NCBI GenBank assembly: GCA_964406935.1
Contig: CAYOTM010000003.1
Location: forward strand, 1-61,943
Reading direction: 5' to 3'
Source of the DNA: PWHG01 sp964406935
GTDB taxonomy: Bacteria > Patescibacteriota > Patescibacteriia > Patescibacteriales > UBA12465
DNA: 61,943 nucleotides
The notes beneath the pieces were generated by a model. That model was not told the DNA's origin, did not search any database, and saw only the letters and a program-made list of their open reading frames with translations. Of this stretch, positions 59,535-61,943 are shown piece after piece. The position numbers and the translations under genes were made by a program. Position 1 is the first letter of the stretch. The number at the start of each line of letters is the position of its first letter.

Positions 59535-61346
59535 ATGAAAAATATTAAATTTATTGAAAAATTGTTGACGCCAAAAAAAGAATTAATTTTAAAATTATCA
59601 TTAAGTGCTGTTTTAGCTGTTTTTTGGGTAATTTTTTTATGGAATATTTGGAATAAAGGGGTATATTCCCTGGGTCTTAACGTCACTATTTTTTGGTTTC
59701 TTTTGTTTGGTTTATTTATTTTTGTTTTGTATAGAAGAGGCTCTTCTTTACGTCAGAACTTATATTGGATAATTCCGATATTACTGATAATGTTTAGTTA
59801 TGCGTTATATGATAATCCATTTTTAAAACTTATCAGTTTATTAGTTATACCGCTAACTGCTGGTGTTTTTTATATTCAAGCCTTTTTACCATATAATAAA
59901 AATAGGTTATGGCATTTTGATTTTATTTCAAAAATAGTAGATCGACTTTTTTCTTTCTTTAGAGAAATTCCTCAAACAGCTAAACTTTATGTTAGTTTAG
60001 TTATACCAGCTGATAGAAGCAAGGAGCGCGTTGTCTTAAGGACGATATTTGGTTTAATTCTGTTTTTAATTATAGCTTTTACAATATTCATTCCTCTTTT
60101 ATCGTCCGCTGATCCCATCTTTGCCCTTAAAGTACATGGTCTTTACGATTGGTTTATAAAATTGGTTGACTCATCTTTCGTTTATAGATTGCTTGTATTT
60201 ATTTTTTTATCTTTATTATTCTTTTCTGTTTTAGCGGCTTGGAGTAAAAAATTTGATTATGAAGAAAAGGGGAGGACTGAGAAGAATATTGATTCAATCG
60301 TTTCGGGAATTGTTTTGGGGGGAATTTTTGTTTTATATTTATTGTTCTTATGGGTACAAATAAATCATCTATGGGTTGGTGCCTTGCCTTTTGATTTTAA
60401 GGAAACAGAAAGTTTGGTAAAAAGTGGTTTTTGGCAATTATTTTTTCTGACGACGATAAATATTTTAATTTATTTTTTTACTTATAAAAAAACCTCAGCA
60501 CTAGTCCAGCGAATATTAATGGCGTTTTCCATCACTTCTTTATTTTTACTTGTTTCGGCAGGGTATCGTATGGGGCTTTATGTTACTTATTATGGGCTTA
60601 GTTATGAAAAATTCTTCGCTTCATATACCGTTATATATTGCGCTATTCTTTTTATTTGGCTAATTTCAAAACTTTTCATTGCTAAAAGAGCTAATATTGT
60701 TAAGTTTTTACTTGTTTTGTTTCTTTGGATGTATGCATTTGTGTCGGTTTTTCCGGTTGAACAATTTATCTGGCGCAGCAACCTTGCCCTTTCTGATCTT
60801 AAAGAGTCGAGAATAAATTTATTAGAATTAACAATGCTTTCTCCTGATGTGCTTAATTTAGTAAAAGAATATCAAAAAAAAGGAGGACTGGTTAGTGAGG
60901 AATCCGTTTGGAATCACTGGATTGAACGTCAGGAAAAAATAATATTAAATAAGCTTTGGTATGAAAAAAACTTATTCAATTTTTTGTCTAAAAAAATAGA
61001 GATTGAAAATCATCGTGAAGAGATAACTCTCTCTGAAATTCAAAAACAGTATGATGAAATTCACAAAGACTCATTTAAAGTTACGGGAGAATTTGTTTGT
61101 TTGCCTGTAAAAAATCAAGATGAGCCTCATAATGATTTATGTGTATTTGGCATTAAGAATAGCGATGGTGATTATTATCGCCTGCAAGCACCTAGTGATG
61201 ATAAAAATAATGTAGTTAATAAGATAAGAAAGGGGCAAAAAATAGAAATTAGCGGAGAGTTGATTAACGAAGAAAGTGAGATTTATAAAACTTTAGGAAC
61301 AATCAAGGTAGAAGGAGTGAAATATTTAAGTAGAGAAGATAAATAA
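59535..61346 (+). CDS. DUF4153/DUF4173-like membrane protein with soluble C-terminal domain
   Basis: The 603-residue protein has about 11-12 membrane helices over residues 15-420. A segment around LLSSADPIFALKVHGLYDWF (about 190-210) resembles the DUF4153/DUF4173 families, whose function is unknown. The C-terminal region (about 425-603) is soluble, begins with the charged RINLLELTMLSPDVL, and ends in a beta-rich part (about 515-600; FKVTGEFVCLP, GQKIEISGELI) that could be an OB-like fold. A broken XRE regulator follows 2 bp downstream; such membrane proteins are often paired with small XRE regulators. Confidence 0.65.
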   Translation: MKNIKFIEKLLTPKKELILKLSLSAVLAVFWVIFLWNIWNKGVYSLGLNVTIFWFLLFGLFIFVLYRRGSSLRQNLYWIIPILLIMFSYALYDNPFLKLISLLVIPLTAGVFYIQAFLPYNKNRLWHFDFISKIVDRLFSFFREIPQTAKLYVSLVIPADRSKERVVLRTIFGLILFLIIAFTIFIPLLSSADPIFALKVHGLYDWFIKLVDSSFVYRLLVFIFLSLLFFSVLAAWSKKFDYEEKGRTEKNIDSIVSGIVLGGIFVLYLLFLWVQINHLWVGALPFDFKETESLVKSGFWQLFFLTTINILIYFFTYKKTSALVQRILMAFSITSLFLLVSAGYRMGLYVTYYGLSYEKFFASYTVIYCAILFIWLISKLFIAKRANIVKFLLVLFLWMYAFVSVFPVEQFIWRSNLALSDLKESRINLLELTMLSPDVLNLVKEYQKKGGLVSEESVWNHWIERQEKIILNKLWYEKNLFNFLSKKIEIENHREEITLSEIQKQYDEIHKDSFKVTGEFVCLPVKNQDEPHNDLCVFGIKNSDGDYYRLQAPSDDKNNVVNKIRKGQKIEISGELINEESEIYKTLGTIKVEGVKYLSREDK

Positions 61347-61348
61347 AA

Positions 61349-61450
61349 ATGAAAAACAAAATTAAAGAAAAAAGAAATAGTTTAGGCTTAACCCAAGAAG
61401 AGCTGGCTGATAAAGTTGGGGTAAGAAGGGAAACTATTATTTTTAAATAA
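61349..61450 (+). pseudogene. Truncated XRE-family helix-turn-helix regulator
   Basis: The ATG at 61349 opens a 33-residue reading frame that matches the start of small XRE regulators: KIKEKRNSLGLTQEELADKVGV, here split as KEKRNSLGLTQEELADKVG, then RRETIIFK and a TAA stop. A working protein of this type needs about 65 residues, including the last three helices, which are missing. No continuation is seen in other frames downstream. It starts 2 bp after the membrane-protein gene, so it is probably the decayed regulator of that gene. Confidence 0.7.
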
Positions 61451-61472
61451 ATAACTTTAATTCGTAAATTAT

Positions 61473-61502
61473 TTGATAAAAAGGAGAAAATCGGGGTATA
61501 AT
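61473..61502 (+). promoter_or_regulatory. Promoter for the antiporter gene
   Basis: TTGATA at 61473-61478, an 18-bp spacer, and TATAAT at 61497-61502. The predicted start near 61509 leaves a leader of about 27 nt. Confidence 0.65.
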
Positions 61503-61535
61503 TAATTTATTAAAAATAATTATTAAAATTAAATT

Positions 61536-61943
61536 ATGACAATACAGATTTTAATTCTAATTGCCTCATTAATCACCTTAGGATTTTCAGCAAACTATCT
61601 AGTCAATTCTAGTATAAAAATTGCTAGAAAGTGGAAAGTTTCTGAGATGTTTATTGGTCTAACTATTGTATCTTTAGGAACTTCGGCTCCAGAAATTGCC
61701 GTTTCTGCTTTTGCCGCCCTAAATGGTCAAGGAGATTTATCGGTCGGCAATGTTATTGGCTCTAATATTTTTAATTTAGGTTTTATTCTGGGCTTAGTGG
61801 CTATTATCGCTCCCCAGATTATTCCTAAAAAAATGGTAAAACGAGATGGTTTAGTTCTTCTTTTATCGACTTTGATGGTTTTGCTTTTTATGTGGGACCT
61901 TAAAATAGTTTTATGGGAAGGGTTAATTTTATTAGCTAGTCTA
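61536..61943 (+). CDS. Ca2+/Na+ antiporter (CaCA family), N-terminal part
   Basis: The reading frame runs from an ATG at 61536 off the end of the window, giving 136 residues. The first alpha-repeat of the CaCA exchanger family is clear: LTIVSLGTSAPEIAVSAFAA, then GDLSVGNVIGSNIFNLGF, with the ion-binding Glu in SAPE. At least four hydrophobic helices are present. The family (E. coli YrbG and relatives) exchanges Ca2+ for Na+ or H+ across the cytoplasmic membrane. The second alpha-repeat should lie beyond the window. Confidence 0.9.
   Translation, partial: MTIQILILIASLITLGFSANYLVNSSIKIARKWKVSEMFIGLTIVSLGTSAPEIAVSAFAALNGQGDLSVGNVIGSNIFNLGFILGLVAIIAPQIIPKKMVKRDGLVLLLSTLMVLLFMWDLKIVLWEGLILLASL

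Noticed and set aside
1..61943. CRISPR arrays, insertion sequences, rRNA
   Set aside because: I looked for regularly spaced repeats, transposase motifs with inverted ends, and rRNA-like stretches, and found none.

Overview
This window looks like a piece of a small, AT-rich bacterial genome from the Candidate Phyla Radiation (Patescibacteria), most likely a Parcubacteria-related lineage. I infer this from the gene types, not from a database search. The pointers are giant secreted proteins that begin with a VirB2/TrbC-like pilin segment, a VirD4-like ATPase ending in a CxxC-x17-CxxC zinc ribbon, a (p)ppGpp enzyme without the C-terminal regulatory half, and very little Shine-Dalgarno signal. TGA is used as a stop (for example at 8125-8127 and 19639-19641), so the recoded-UGA CPR lineages are excluded. 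No rRNA, CRISPR array or complete insertion sequence was seen.

Layout. 1-10.3 kb: a secreted protein, an UlaG-like hydrolase, ndk, a membrane protein, gyrA, rmuC, a nucleotidyltransferase-like protein, an O-antigen-ligase-like protein, then radC and a small gene on the minus strand. 10.5-19.9 kb: a plus-strand run of M16 peptidase, UvrD/AddA-type helicase-nuclease, DUF218 protein, ruvB, queA, lepB, hisS and rpsU, ending at a bidirectional terminator facing rel. 21.5-36.0 kb: a 14.5-kb block of six exported or membrane proteins. Two giant paralogues start with a pilin-like segment, one giant protein carries a pseudopilin-like domain, and two paralogues carry calcium-binding type-3 repeats. 36.1-42.9 kb: clpP diverging from secD-secF, then an O-antigen-ligase/TPR protein and prepilin peptidase. 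43-45.5 kb: ftsA-ftsZ. 45.6-49.4 kb: an anaerobic deoxynucleotide module, nrdR-nrdD-nrdG, in which the glycyl-radical tail of nrdD is cut off by in-frame stops. 49.4-54.3 kb: a VirD4-like ATPase, a DnaQ-like exonuclease, a GT2 glycosyltransferase and an FtsB-like protein. 54.3-57.9 kb: tRNA-Thr, tRNA-Gly, an RlpA/D-Ala-D-Ala-carboxypeptidase fusion, ftsEX and tRNA-Gln. 58-61.9 kb: an accessory-looking stretch after tRNA-Gln with unknown membrane proteins and a broken XRE regulator, then the start of a Ca2+/Na+ antiporter.

Together the genes cover core replication and repair (gyrA, ruvB, radC, rmuC), protein export (secDF, lepB), cell division and wall remodelling (ftsAZ, ftsB-like, ftsEX, RlpA-carboxypeptidase) and anaerobic dNTP supply. 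They also include a large investment in surface proteins, consistent with a host-attached or episymbiotic life. Promoters resemble sigma-70 sites (TTGACN-17-TATAAT, often with an extended TGn). Several place the start site on or within a few bases of the ATG, which suggests leaderless mRNAs. rpsU is the clearest gene with a strong Shine-Dalgarno sequence.

Most promising for a second look: the split nrdD with paired candidate NrdR boxes upstream; the pilin-segment/giant-ectodomain cluster; a parvulin-like insertion in SecD; the rpsU-specific Shine-Dalgarno; and the tRNA-Gln-adjacent accessory region.
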